From Burkholderia diffusa (GTDB taxonomy: Bacteria; Pseudomonadota; Gammaproteobacteria; Burkholderiales; Burkholderiaceae): a stretch of DNA of 64,000 nucleotides. Within the stretch, counting starts at the first letter, position 1. Each line of letters opens with the position of its first letter. Positions 53,018-61,466 of the stretch are shown piece by piece. A model generated the notes under the pieces. That model was given only the letters and a program-made list of their open reading frames with translations, was not told the DNA's origin and searched no databases. The position numbers were made by a program, and so were the translations under genes. The stretch is taken from contig NZ_CABVPN010000006.1 in NCBI RefSeq assembly GCF_902499115.1, positions 186,001-250,000 on the forward strand. The letters are read 5' to 3'.

Positions 53018-53817
53018 GCCCCGCACTGCAGGACCTGAGCCTCGTCGACGTCGGGATCGCCGCCGCGCTCGTCGCGGTCAACGGCGCGATCTCGGCCGCG
53101 CTGTCGCTGGGCCTCGGGCGCAAGCTCGCGCTCGCCGCCGTGCGCACCGTCGTGCAGTTGCTGGCGATCGGTTACGTGCTCGGCTGGGTGTTCGGTCATC
53201 CGCACTGGACCGTCGTGCTGCCGCTCACCGCGTTGATGACGCTGATCGCAGGCTTCGCGGGCGCCGGCCGCGGCAAGCACACGTATCGCGGACAGCGTGT
53301 CGACAGCATCGCGTCGATCTGGTTCAGCAGCTGGTTCGTCGCGGCGGTCGGCCTGTTCGTCGTGATCCGCATTCATCCGTGGTACACGCCGCAATATGCG
53401 ATCCCGATCCTCGGGATGATCCTCGGAAATACGCTCACGGGCGTGTCGCTCGGCGTCGAACGGATGATGGAGGAACTGACCGCGCGACGCGACCGCGTCG
53501 AGACGGCACTGGCGCTCGGTGCGACACGCTGGGAAGCCGCGCAGGACGCCGCGCGCCAGGCCGTGCGCGCGGGCATGCTGCCGACGCTCAACCAGATGGC
53601 CGTCGTCGGCGTCGTGAGCCTGCCGGGGATGATGACGGGCCAGGTGCTGGCCGGCCAGTCGCCGCTGCAGGCCGTGCGCTATCAGATCGTCATCATGTTC
53701 CTGATCGCCGCGGCGTCCGCGCTCGGCACCGTTGGCGCGGTGCTGATGACGTATCGCCGGTTGTTCTCGGCCGATCACCGGTTTCTTGCATCGCGGCTCG
53801 AGGAACGCGTGCATTGA
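53014..53817 (+). CDS. fetB: Permease FetB-like (UPF0014, iron export)
   Basis: This 267-residue inner-membrane permease has about seven helices. Motifs of the UPF0014 family are visible: RTVVQLLAIGYVLGWVF, LIAGFAGAGRGKHTYRGQ, IPILGMILGNTLTGVSLGVERMMEEL and the C-terminal MMTGQVLAGQSPLQAVRYQIVIMF. With FetA it exports excess iron, and in relatives thiol or other metals have been discussed. Its start overlaps the ATPase stop by four bases. It converges on the broken PliI gene with a 42-bp gap. Confidence 0.88.
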   Translation: MSPALQDLSLVDVGIAAALVAVNGAISAALSLGLGRKLALAAVRTVVQLLAIGYVLGWVFGHPHWTVVLPLTALMTLIAGFAGAGRGKHTYRGQRVDSIASIWFSSWFVAAVGLFVVIRIHPWYTPQYAIPILGMILGNTLTGVSLGVERMMEELTARRDRVETALALGATRWEAAQDAARQAVRAGMLPTLNQMAVVGVVSLPGMMTGQVLAGQSPLQAVRYQIVIMFLIAAASALGTVGAVLMTYRRLFSADHRFLASRLEERVH

Positions 53818-53859
53818 CCCGCGGCGCCGCGACATACGCGGCATCCGCGTGGCATGCGG

Positions 53860-54333
53860 TCAGCGGGCAGCGCGGCGTTTGCCGATGGCCCGGCGCAACG
53901 CGGCCGTGACGTCGGCGTCGGGTGCCAGCCCGTCGACCGATGCGACGAGCCGAACCGCGCGCGGCGTCGTCACATAGGCCTGCGCACCGACGTAACCGCC
54001 GCTGCCGGCCGAGCGCGTCGTAACGACGAGCGCCTGCGGCGCACGCGCGCCGAGGTCCGCCGTGAATGCATCGGCGACGGTGCCGTCACGCGCATGCAGC
54101 ACGCCGGTCACGTAGTCGTCCGTATCGAAGCCGGGTGCGGCATGCGCGGTCGAATACACGCGCACCGCATAACTGCCGGTCGAGCACGGTTCGAGCGCGC
54201 CGCTCGACACGACGGCGGACTGCTATCGCGACGGCAGCTCGACTTTCTTCACGAAGCTGCAATCGTCGGCTGCCTGCGCATGGACAGCGACGAACGCAGC
54301 CGCCGACAGCAGCACGCGCATGCAATGTTTCAT
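53860..54333 (-). pseudogene. PliI-like periplasmic lysozyme inhibitor, broken by an in-frame TAG
   Basis: A single frame runs from ATG 54333 to the stop at 53860, but codon 37 is TAG (54223-54225). Before the stop is a signal peptide and DDCSFVKKVELPSR; after it QSAVVSSGALEPCSTGSYAV, then VRVYSTAHAAPGFDTDDYVTG and a complete C-terminal domain. The SGxLEPxSxGSYxVRxY pattern is that of the PliI family, periplasmic inhibitors of invertebrate-type lysozyme. Apart from the TAG everything is intact, so the change is recent or is a sequencing error; read-through is possible but unlikely. Family assignment is from memory. Confidence 0.75.
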
Positions 54334-54583
54334 CGAAATGTCGTTCGGGGGAAGATGGAGGATGCCGGAAGGATAGCGTGACATCCGCATGACGTCACGC
54401 ACGCCGCCGCGCGAATGGCCGCGCCACCGGCGCGTGCCGGGCGCGACGAAGTCGAACATCGCTCAACGGGAAGGCCCGAAGCCACGCGCCACAAACCGTC
54501 ACGCGCGACCCTCCCCGGATCGCCCGGATGCGCATCGCGATGGTTGCGCGCGCACCGGACGCCTCACCGGCCGCGCGCCCCGC

Positions 54584-55135
54584 TCAGTGCTTGATCGACA
54601 CCGTCACCTTCGTGCCGTCGCTCATCGTGACGGACTTCGACCCGCCATTGGTCGAAATCGACACCCACTTGACCTGGCTCACCGACACGACGTCCGGGCA
54701 CTGCAGCGACTTGCCGCCCGCACTCACGTTGCGCGTGCCTTTCGGCGCGGCGGCCTGGAAGCTCATCTGCACGTTCGCGACCCCCTTCGCGTCGACCGAC
54801 GGCGCGAGCCGCACCTGGGTCTGGCGCACCATCGCGCCGTTCGCGTCGCGCGGCAGATTGTCGGCGTTCGGGCAACCGTCGGGCATCGCGACCGCGCCGC
54901 CCGGCGGCACCGACTTCCAGTTGAAGTCATCCGTTTCGCCCGAGCGGATCTTGCGGGTCTCCTGCGTATTGCCGAAGGTCTTCGAGTCGACCTTGACGGT
55001 GTATTCGAGCTGCCCCGTCCCGCCGCCCTTCAGGCTGCCCTTGACAGGCGGCGCCGCGAAAACGCTCGCGCTGACGCACGCCGCCGCGAACACGGCAGAC
55101 CACGATGCGGCGACTGACAAGCTGCGTTGGCTCAT
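54584..55135 (-). CDS. Secreted hypothetical protein
   Basis: This 183-residue protein has a signal peptide (SVAASWSAVFAAACVSASVFA, cleavage before APPVKG). The mature part (GSLKGGGTGQLEYTVKVDSKTF, then TDDFNWKSVPPGGAVAMPDG) is rich in Ser, Thr and Gly and looks beta-rich. I do not recognise the family with certainty; similar proteins occur in Burkholderia as an uncharacterised family. The ATG at 55135 has an AAGGAGG site a few bases upstream. Two cysteines, in MPDGCPNADN and LQCPDV, may form a disulfide. Confidence 0.75.
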   Translation of the reverse strand: MSQRSLSVAASWSAVFAAACVSASVFAAPPVKGSLKGGGTGQLEYTVKVDSKTFGNTQETRKIRSGETDDFNWKSVPPGGAVAMPDGCPNADNLPRDANGAMVRQTQVRLAPSVDAKGVANVQMSFQAAAPKGTRNVSAGGKSLQCPDVVSVSQVKWVSISTNGGSKSVTMSDGTKVTVSIKH

Positions 55136-55384
55136 GCTGACCTCCTTGTAATGCGGCGGCACGCGCGTGCCGCGCGGTTTTCGATGCATGATGCGTTGCC
55201 AGTCTACCGCCAAGCGGCATGCAATGCGCCGCAAACGCATCGGGTGTTACCCCGCTTGCGTTCGCGAAGCCGTATCCCGTACGTGCGATGCCGGCGCTCA
55301 AGAAAACGCCGGGCCGCCTCGCGTCTTCCGCCCCGAAGGAAGTCCCTTCGGGCGCCCGGCGCAAAGCGACAGGTTCGGGGGCAC

Positions 55385-56401
55385 TCAGAAGCCGCTCAGC
55401 ACCAGCTTGCCGATCGCGCGCCCGGCCTCGAGCAGTTGGTGCGCGCGCCGCAGGTTCGCGGCGTTGATCGTGCCGAGCTGCTCGCCGAGCGTCGTACGCA
55501 GCGTGCCGCCGTCGACGAGCCTCGCCACCTCGCTCAGGATCTTGTGCTGCTCGATCATGTCCGGCGTCTCGAACATCGCGCGCGTGAACATGAACTCCCA
55601 GTGAAACGCGGCGCTCTTCGCCTTCAGCAGCTCGACGGGAATCGGCTTCTCGTTCTCGACGATCGTGCAAATGCCGCCCTGCGGCCGGATTACTTCCGCC
55701 GCGGCAGGGAAATGACGATCCGTGTCGTTGAAGATCAGCACGTAGTCGACGTTCGCATGACCGATCTCGCGCAGTTGCGCAGGCAAGTCGCCGAAATGGT
55801 CGACCACGTCGTCCGCGCCGAGCGAGCGCACCCATTCGGCCGACGCCGGCCGCGACGCGGTCGCGATCACGTGCAGCTTGCCGAGCGTCTTCGCAAGCTG
55901 GATCGCGATCGAACCCACCCCGCCCGCACCGCCGATGATCAGCACCGACTTGCCTGCGTCCGCGCCCTGCGGCGACACGCGCAGCCGGTCGAACAGCGCC
56001 TCCCACGCGGTCAGCGCGGTGAGCGGCAACGCAGCCGACGCCGCGAAATCGAGCGAGCGCGGCTTGATCGCCGCGATCCGCTCGTCGACCGTGTGGAATG
56101 CGCTGTTCGCGCCGGGGCGCGTGATGCTGCCCGCGTAGAACACCTCGTCGCCGGGCCGGAACATCGTCACCTCGGCACCGACCGCGACGACCGTGCCGGC
56201 CGCGTCCCAGCCGAGCACGCGCGGGGTCTCCTCGACCTGCGGCTTCGGCGCGCGCACCTTGGTGTCGACCGGGTTCACGGAGATCGCCTCGACCTTCACC
56301 AGCAGGTCGCGCGGGCCCGGCACGGGTTGCGGCAGTTCCACGTCGACGAGCGCCTGCGGGTCGTCGATCGGCAGATAGCGGGTCAGTCCAACAGCTTTCA
56401 T
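55385..56401 (-). CDS. Zinc-free quinone oxidoreductase-like dehydrogenase (MDR family)
   Basis: This 338-residue medium-chain dehydrogenase/reductase lacks the zinc cysteines. The N-terminal catalytic fold (VKVEAISVNPVDTKVRA, RVLGWDAAGTVVAVGAEV) is followed by VLIIGGAGGVGSIAIQLAKTLG, an NADPH site. It resembles the ZADH1-type quinone reductases (QOR), which reduce quinones or enones. The ATG at 56401 is preferred over a GTG at 56404 because the AGGAG spacing is better. It is divergent from a LysR gene, and the spacer has a dyad at 56493-56513. Confidence 0.88.
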   Translation of the reverse strand: MKAVGLTRYLPIDDPQALVDVELPQPVPGPRDLLVKVEAISVNPVDTKVRAPKPQVEETPRVLGWDAAGTVVAVGAEVTMFRPGDEVFYAGSITRPGANSAFHTVDERIAAIKPRSLDFAASAALPLTALTAWEALFDRLRVSPQGADAGKSVLIIGGAGGVGSIAIQLAKTLGKLHVIATASRPASAEWVRSLGADDVVDHFGDLPAQLREIGHANVDYVLIFNDTDRHFPAAAEVIRPQGGICTIVENEKPIPVELLKAKSAAFHWEFMFTRAMFETPDMIEQHKILSEVARLVDGGTLRTTLGEQLGTINAANLRRAHQLLEAGRAIGKLVLSGF

Positions 56402-56492
56402 CACGAAACTCCTTCAGGGAAATCGGGCGGGCTGCGGCGCAGCCCATGCATGTCATCGTAGGCGGCCCGATCATTCGAGAAAACCGTTATAT

Positions 56493-56513
56493 TTCCTGAA
56501 ACATTTTCAGGAA
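56493..56513. promoter_or_regulatory. LysR-type dyad between the oxidoreductase and its regulator
   Basis: TTCCTGAA (56493-56500) and TTCAGGAA (56506-56513) are perfect inverted arms five bases apart. The dyad lies 11 bp before the LysR start and 91 bp before the reductase start, in an AT-rich promoter region. LysR regulators usually bind interrupted dyads of this size between divergent genes. Confidence 0.65.
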
Positions 56514-56523
56514 TTTCAGAATA

Positions 56524-57465
56524 ATGACGTCCGATCCGATTCCAGCCCCCGACAAGCCGCTCGACCTGCTCGACGTCGGCCTGTTCGTGCGTGCGGCGCT
56601 GCTCGCGAACGTGAGCGCGGCCGGACGCGAGTTCGGCGTGTCGGCCGCGGTCGCAAGCGCGCGCATCGCGCAGCTGGAGCGCCAGCTCGGCGCGCGGTTG
56701 TTGCATCGCACCACGCGCCGCATCAGCCTCACGCAGGACGGCGAAGTCTTCATGGCCCGCGCCGAGGCGCTGCTGTCGGCGGCCGACGCCGCGCGCGCGT
56801 CGGTCGGCCACGGCCGCAGCGAGCCGTACGGACGGCTGAAGGTGTCGATGTCGTCGTCGTTCGGCCGCCAGCACGTCGCGCCCGTGATTCCCGCATTCCT
56901 GCGCCGCTACCCGTCCGTGTCGCTCGACCTGCGGCTATCCGACGAGATCGTCGACCTCGTCGACGACGGCTACGACGTCGCGATCCGCCTCGGCGCGCTG
57001 AAGGACTCGACGCTGGTCGCGCGCAAGCTCGCCGCGAACCGGCGCGTGCTGTGCTGCTCGCCCGCGTATCTCGCCGAACACGGGACGCCGCGCCATCCGG
57101 CCGATCTCGCGCAGCACGAATGCGTGATCCTCGGCGACCAGCGCGACTGGTCGTTCGTCACGCCGCAAGGCCCGCTCACCGTGCGGGTCGGCGGCCGGCT
57201 CGTCGCGAGCAACGGCGAGGCGATCCGCGAAGCGCTCGTCGACGGCTTCGGCATCGCGATCAAGTCGACCTGGGACGTCGGCCCGCTGCTCGCGAGCGGC
57301 GCGCTCGTCACGGTGCTCGACGATTACCCGTTCGCGAACGACGTCGCGATCTGGGCCGTCTATCCGAGCCGCGCGCACGTGCCGCTCAAGACGCTCGCGT
57401 TCATCGCGTTCCTGGCCGAACACTTCGGCGATCCGCCTTACTGGGATCGCGCGGACGAACGATAG
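56524..57465 (+). CDS. LysR-family transcriptional regulator
   Basis: This 313-residue regulator starts PDKPLDLLDVGLFVRAALLA and has the LysR helix-turn-helix (NVSAAGREFGVSAAVASARIAQLERQLGARL, residues 23-55), then a CrgA-type effector domain (GRLKVSMSSSFGRQHVAPVI, DLRLSDEIVDLVDDGYDVAIRLG). The arrangement with the divergent quinone reductase and the intervening dyad suggests it controls that gene, like QhmR or similar electrophile sensors. The effector is unknown. The ATG at 56524 gives the usual length. Confidence 0.9.
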   Translation: MTSDPIPAPDKPLDLLDVGLFVRAALLANVSAAGREFGVSAAVASARIAQLERQLGARLLHRTTRRISLTQDGEVFMARAEALLSAADAARASVGHGRSEPYGRLKVSMSSSFGRQHVAPVIPAFLRRYPSVSLDLRLSDEIVDLVDDGYDVAIRLGALKDSTLVARKLAANRRVLCCSPAYLAEHGTPRHPADLAQHECVILGDQRDWSFVTPQGPLTVRVGGRLVASNGEAIREALVDGFGIAIKSTWDVGPLLASGALVTVLDDYPFANDVAIWAVYPSRAHVPLKTLAFIAFLAEHFGDPPYWDRADER

Positions 57466-57654
57466 GCGCCATCCCGTGAGCGGAGCTCGCGGCGGCGCCG
57501 GACGGACATCCGCGGCGATCCGGTCGCGCCCGGACACCAACCGGCTACAATGGCGCGTTCGCGACGCGATGGCCCGACGCCGGACGGGGCCCGCGTTCGC
57601 AGGCGGCCGCATGCCGGCCGCGCACGCGTTTCATTCGCTTCCAATCATTCCGTC

Positions 57655-58500
57655 ATGACCCACAACCTCGTCATCCAGAGTCTCGCGCCGTTGTCGGACG
57701 CGCATCACAAACCGCTGCTCGCGCTGTCGCGCGGCACCCGCATCGTGCAGACCGACGATCACGCGTTGCGTATCGAAAACGCAAACCCCGCGCAGCGGCT
57801 CGACATCGACGCGTACTGCGGCACGCACGCGCTCGACTTCGGCTTCGTCGAAGCCGGCCGTACGCTCGGCGAGTTCGGGCTCGTCGTGATGGACATGGAT
57901 TCGACGCTGATCACGATCGAATGCATCGACGAGATCGCCGATTTCTGCGGGCTGAAGACGCAGGTCGCGGAAATCACCGAGGCATCGATGCGCGGCGAGA
58001 TCCGCGACTTCAACGAAAGCCTCACGCGTCGCGTCGCGCTGCTCGCGGGGCTCGATGCGCAGGCGCTCGAGCGCGTGTACGAGGAACGGCTGCAATTGTC
58101 GCCGGGCGCGGAGACGATGCTCGCCGGCGTGAAGGCCGCGGGACTGAAGACGCTGCTCGTGTCGGGCGGCTTCACGTTCTTCACCGAGCGCTTGAAGGCG
58201 CGCCTCGGCCTCGACTACGCGCACGCCAACACGCTCGAGATCGTCGACGGCAAGCTGACCGGCAAGGTGCTCGGCGAGATCGTCAACGCGGACGTGAAGG
58301 CGCGCATGCTGCGCGATACCTGTGCATCGCTCGGCCTCGAGCCGCGCCGCGCGATCGCGATGGGTGACGGGTCGAACGATCTGAAGATGATGGCCGAAGC
58401 CGGGCTGTCGGTCGCGTTCCACGCAAAGCCCGTCGTGCGCGACGCGGCCACCGTCGCATTCGACCACGTGGGTCTCGACGGGTTGCTGCGGCTGTTCTGA
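57655..58500 (+). CDS. serB: Phosphoserine phosphatase SerB
   Basis: This 281-residue HAD-superfamily enzyme hydrolyses phosphoserine in the last step of serine synthesis. The catalytic DxDST motif is VVMDMDSTLITIECIDE near residue 80-95, motif II LLVSGGFTFF and the C-terminal GDGSNDLKMM (Mg2+ aspartates). A short N-terminal regulatory domain of about 75 residues precedes it. The ATG at 57655 follows a C/T-rich leader with no clear ribosome site; the usual length supports it. A bidirectional terminator lies 30 bp after the stop. Confidence 0.93.
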   Translation: MTHNLVIQSLAPLSDAHHKPLLALSRGTRIVQTDDHALRIENANPAQRLDIDAYCGTHALDFGFVEAGRTLGEFGLVVMDMDSTLITIECIDEIADFCGLKTQVAEITEASMRGEIRDFNESLTRRVALLAGLDAQALERVYEERLQLSPGAETMLAGVKAAGLKTLLVSGGFTFFTERLKARLGLDYAHANTLEIVDGKLTGKVLGEIVNADVKARMLRDTCASLGLEPRRAIAMGDGSNDLKMMAEAGLSVAFHAKPVVRDAATVAFDHVGLDGLLRLF

Positions 58501-58530
58501 TTTCCGGTCTGCGCGCACCGCCCATGAAAA

Positions 58531-58563
58531 AACGCCCGCGCGATGTTGCATCGCGCGGGCGTT
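58531..58563. terminator. Bidirectional terminator between serB and metC
   Basis: A perfect 15-bp stem, AACGCCCGCGCGATG with CATCGCGCGGGCGTT, has a TTG loop, with an A run on the left (58527-58532) and TCGTTTT on the right, so it can stop transcription from both sides. Confidence 0.92.
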
Positions 58564-58584
58564 TCGTTTTCCGCTTCGGTTCCG

Positions 58585-59769
58585 TTACCGGCCGAGCGTA
58601 GCCTGCAGCGCGCGCTCGATGTCCGCACGCAGGTCGGCTTCATCTTCGAGACCGACATAGAAGCGCACCAGCGTGCCGCGATGCGGCCACTCCGCACGCA
58701 TCGACGCCACGTCGTAAGGCATCGCGAGGCTGCATGCGCCGCCCCAGCTCCAGCCGATCGCGAACAGCTCGAGCGCCTCGACGAAACGATCGATCTGCTC
58801 GCTGCTGTAGCGCTCATCGAACACCACCGAGAACAGCCCGCCCGCGCCGGTGAAGTCGCGCACGAACGATGCGTGCCCCGGACAGTCGGGCAACTGCGGA
58901 TGCAGCACGGCCGCGATCTCCGGGCGCGCCTTCAGCCATTGCGCAAGCGCGAGCGCGCTCTTGCCGTGCGCGTCGAAACGCACCTGCATGCTCGGCAGGC
59001 TACGCAGCACGAGCGAGCAATCATCGACCGAGACGCCGATCCCGCAGCGCATCCGTGCGAGCTTCAGTTGCGCGTGCAGTTCCGCGTTCGCGGTGATGGT
59101 CGCGCCCATCAGTACGTCGCTGCCACCCGATTGATACTTGGTCAGCGCCTGCACCGAGATGTCGACCCCATGCTCGAACGGCTTGAACGCGAGGCCGGCC
59201 GAATACGTGTTGTCGATCGCGGTGACGATGCCGCGCGCCTGCGCGACCGTCGTGATCGCGCGCACGTCGGGCACTTCCATCGTCACCGAGCCCGGCGCCT
59301 CGATCCAGATCAACCGCGTGTTCGGCTGGATCAGGTCGGCGATGCCGGCACCGACGAGCGGATCGTAGAAGCGCGCGACGATGCCGAAATCCTTCGCGAG
59401 CCAGTTGCCGAAATCGGCGTTCGGCCCGTAGACGTTGTGCGGGATCAGCACGTCGTCGCCCGCCTTCACGATCCCGAAATAGACGTTCATGATCGCCGCG
59501 AGGCCCGACGGCTGCAGCAGCGCGTGCGTGCCGCCCTCGATCTCGGCGAGCCGCTGCGCGAGCGCGAGCGACGTCGGCGTTGCGTGCAGTCCATAGCGCC
59601 ACTGATTGTCGTTGTGCCAGACCAGCGCGCGCATCGTCGCGAGATCGGGGAACACGACCGTCGATGCACGCTCGACCGGTGGGACGAACGAACGGAAGCC
59701 TTCCGGAATGATGTCGTCGGGTTGAACGATGCGGGTCTGGAGTGCGCGCTTCGAAGTGGATGCAGTCAT
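58585..59769 (-). CDS. metC: Cystathionine beta-lyase
   Basis: This 394-residue PLP-dependent enzyme cleaves cystathionine to homocysteine. Family features are YGLHATPTSLALAQRLAEIEGG, EAPGSVTMEVPDVRAI with the aspartate that holds the pyridine nitrogen, the Schiff-base lysine in ALTKYQSGGSDVLMG (near residue 210), and the C-terminal FAIGWSWGGACSLAMPYD. FAIGxSWGG is the pattern that separates beta-lyase from gamma-synthase. The ATG at 59769 gives the standard N-terminus. It is followed by the bidirectional terminator. Confidence 0.92.
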   Translation of the reverse strand: MTASTSKRALQTRIVQPDDIIPEGFRSFVPPVERASTVVFPDLATMRALVWHNDNQWRYGLHATPTSLALAQRLAEIEGGTHALLQPSGLAAIMNVYFGIVKAGDDVLIPHNVYGPNADFGNWLAKDFGIVARFYDPLVGAGIADLIQPNTRLIWIEAPGSVTMEVPDVRAITTVAQARGIVTAIDNTYSAGLAFKPFEHGVDISVQALTKYQSGGSDVLMGATITANAELHAQLKLARMRCGIGVSVDDCSLVLRSLPSMQVRFDAHGKSALALAQWLKARPEIAAVLHPQLPDCPGHASFVRDFTGAGGLFSVVFDERYSSEQIDRFVEALELFAIGWSWGGACSLAMPYDVASMRAEWPHRGTLVRFYVGLEDEADLRADIERALQATLGR

Positions 59770-59882
59770 GGCTGGAGACCGGGGGAAAGGCCGTTCGGTT
59801 GCGGAATATGTCGCTAGAGTAGCCAAAATCGGCGCGCTTGGCCCGGTACAATGCGCGCCGCGCGCACCGAGCCAGCGCGCGC

Positions 59883-60425
59883 TCAGTTGGTGGTGCGCAG
59901 GTCGACGATGCCGCCGACCGTCTCGATTTCCCGTACGCGGCCGTCGCGCACCTGCAGCGCCGCGCGCTTGCCCGGCGCCGGGCGCAGCACGACGGGTTGC
60001 GGATCCGATTCGTCCGAGTTCATCCGGTCGGCCTTCAGGTCGCCCGTCGCGTCGAAGCGGCCAATCCACACGCCGGTGATGTTCGTGCCGTCGTTCGATT
60101 CCTCGATTTCGAGCGTGTCTCCGTCGCGATCGCCGGCGAGCAGCACCACCTCGCCCGTGTCCGCGAACTGGTATTCGCCGTGCACGCCTTCCTCGTCCGT
60201 CTTCGGCCCGAGATGCACGACGATCGGCCGGTCGCCGAGGGTGCCCTCGTAGCGCGGCAGGCGGGCGAATTCCGGATTCGGCCGCAGCGGCCGCGCGGGC
60301 GCCGCTTCATCCTGCTGCGCGCCCGGCGCGACGGCCTGCGCCGCGACCACGCCCGGCATCGCGAGGCCCGCCGCCAGCACACTGGCGATCACCAGCGCCC
60401 GTTGCCATTCGGAATATCGACCCAC
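59883..60425 (-). CDS. Secreted hypothetical protein
   Basis: This 180-residue protein has a signal peptide (LVIASVLAAGLAMPGVVAAQA). The mature part (LPRYEGTLGDRPIVVHLGPKTDEEGVHGEYQFADTG onward) looks like a small beta-sheet domain: GEYQFADTGEVVLLAGDRDGDTLEIEESNDG and GVWIGRFDATGDLKAD. I do not recognise a named family. The start is GTG at 60425, eight bases after AGGAG. It lies 111 bp downstream of the PfkB gene and 113 bp upstream of metC. Confidence 0.72.
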   Translation of the reverse strand: MGRYSEWQRALVIASVLAAGLAMPGVVAAQAVAPGAQQDEAAPARPLRPNPEFARLPRYEGTLGDRPIVVHLGPKTDEEGVHGEYQFADTGEVVLLAGDRDGDTLEIEESNDGTNITGVWIGRFDATGDLKADRMNSDESDPQPVVLRPAPGKRAALQVRDGRVREIETVGGIVDLRTTN

Positions 60426-60536
60426 CTTGTGTTGCTCCTTGCTTCAGATTCGCTCGAAAAAACGCGGCGGCATGCTGCCAGCCGCCGATGGTCATCCTCA
60501 CGTACGCGAGGCCACGACCGGCGTGCGTGAGCCGCG

Positions 60537-61463
60537 TCAGCCCTGCATCAGGCGTTCCACCGCCTCGCGCAACGGAATCGGCGCGACCGCGCCGTAACCC
60601 GTCGTCGACAGCGCCGCCGCCGCGTTCGCATAACGCGCGGCCGCGAACGGATCGTCGCCCGCGACGATCCGTGCAACGAACGCACCGCCGAAGCAGTCGC
60701 CCGCGCCCGTCGCGTCGACGGCCTCGACCGCGAAGCCCGGCACCACACGCCGTTCGTTCGGGGTCGCCACGTACGCGCCTTCCTTGCCGAGCTTCAGCGC
60801 GACGACCCGAGGCCCGTGTTCGAGCATCGCATCGACGATCGCGTCGCGATCGTTCGCGCCCGTGAGCGCCGTGACGTCGTCCCAGCTCGGCAGGCAGATG
60901 TCCGTCTGGCGCAGCGCTTCGCGCATCACCGCGCGGGCGCGCGGCAGCGGCCACAGCTTCAGGCGCAGGTTCGTATCGAAGCTGACCTGCGCGCCGTTGC
61001 TGCGCGCGTGATCGATCGCCGCGAACGCGGCGTCGCATGCGGCCGTGCTGATCGCGAGGCTGATGCCCGACAGGTGCACGGCCTTCGCCGCCGCCAGCGC
61101 ATCGAGCGGCAGGTCGGCCACCGCATAGCGGCTCGCCGCCGAGCCCGCGCGCAGATAGTCGAACTGGTGACCCTCAGCGCCGTGCGTGACGAAATACACG
61201 CCGGTCGGCGCCGCGCGGTCGATCCGCACGTACGTCGTGTCGACGCGCTCCGCCGCCCACATGTCGGCCAGCAAGCGGCCGAACGGATCGTCGCCGATCG
61301 CGGACACGAAGCCCGTCGACGCACCCTGGCGCGCCGCGGCGATGCAGAAGTTCGACGTGTCGCCGCCGAAACCCTGCAGGAACTCCGGACGCCCCGGCTG
61401 CGACTGGTTGAATTCGATCATCGCCTCGCCGAGCGCGAGGATCTGCGGAAACGCAGCGGTCAT
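60537..61463 (-). CDS. PfkB-family sugar kinase, 2-keto-3-deoxygluconate kinase-like
   Basis: This 308-residue kinase opens PQILALGEAMIEFNQSQPG, has GGDTSNFCIAAARQGA for sugar binding and the C-terminal VDATGAGDCFGGAFVARI with the catalytic aspartate. The FDTNLRLKLWP motif is typical of KdgK-type sugar-acid kinases, which phosphorylate 2-keto-3-deoxygluconate in the Entner-Doudoroff side pathway. It lies three bases downstream of rimO, so it is read from the same transcript. The substrate is inferred from the family. Confidence 0.85.
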   Translation of the reverse strand: MTAAFPQILALGEAMIEFNQSQPGRPEFLQGFGGDTSNFCIAAARQGASTGFVSAIGDDPFGRLLADMWAAERVDTTYVRIDRAAPTGVYFVTHGAEGHQFDYLRAGSAASRYAVADLPLDALAAAKAVHLSGISLAISTAACDAAFAAIDHARSNGAQVSFDTNLRLKLWPLPRARAVMREALRQTDICLPSWDDVTALTGANDRDAIVDAMLEHGPRVVALKLGKEGAYVATPNERRVVPGFAVEAVDATGAGDCFGGAFVARIVAGDDPFAAARYANAAAALSTTGYGAVAPIPLREAVERLMQG

Positions 61464-61466
61464 CGC

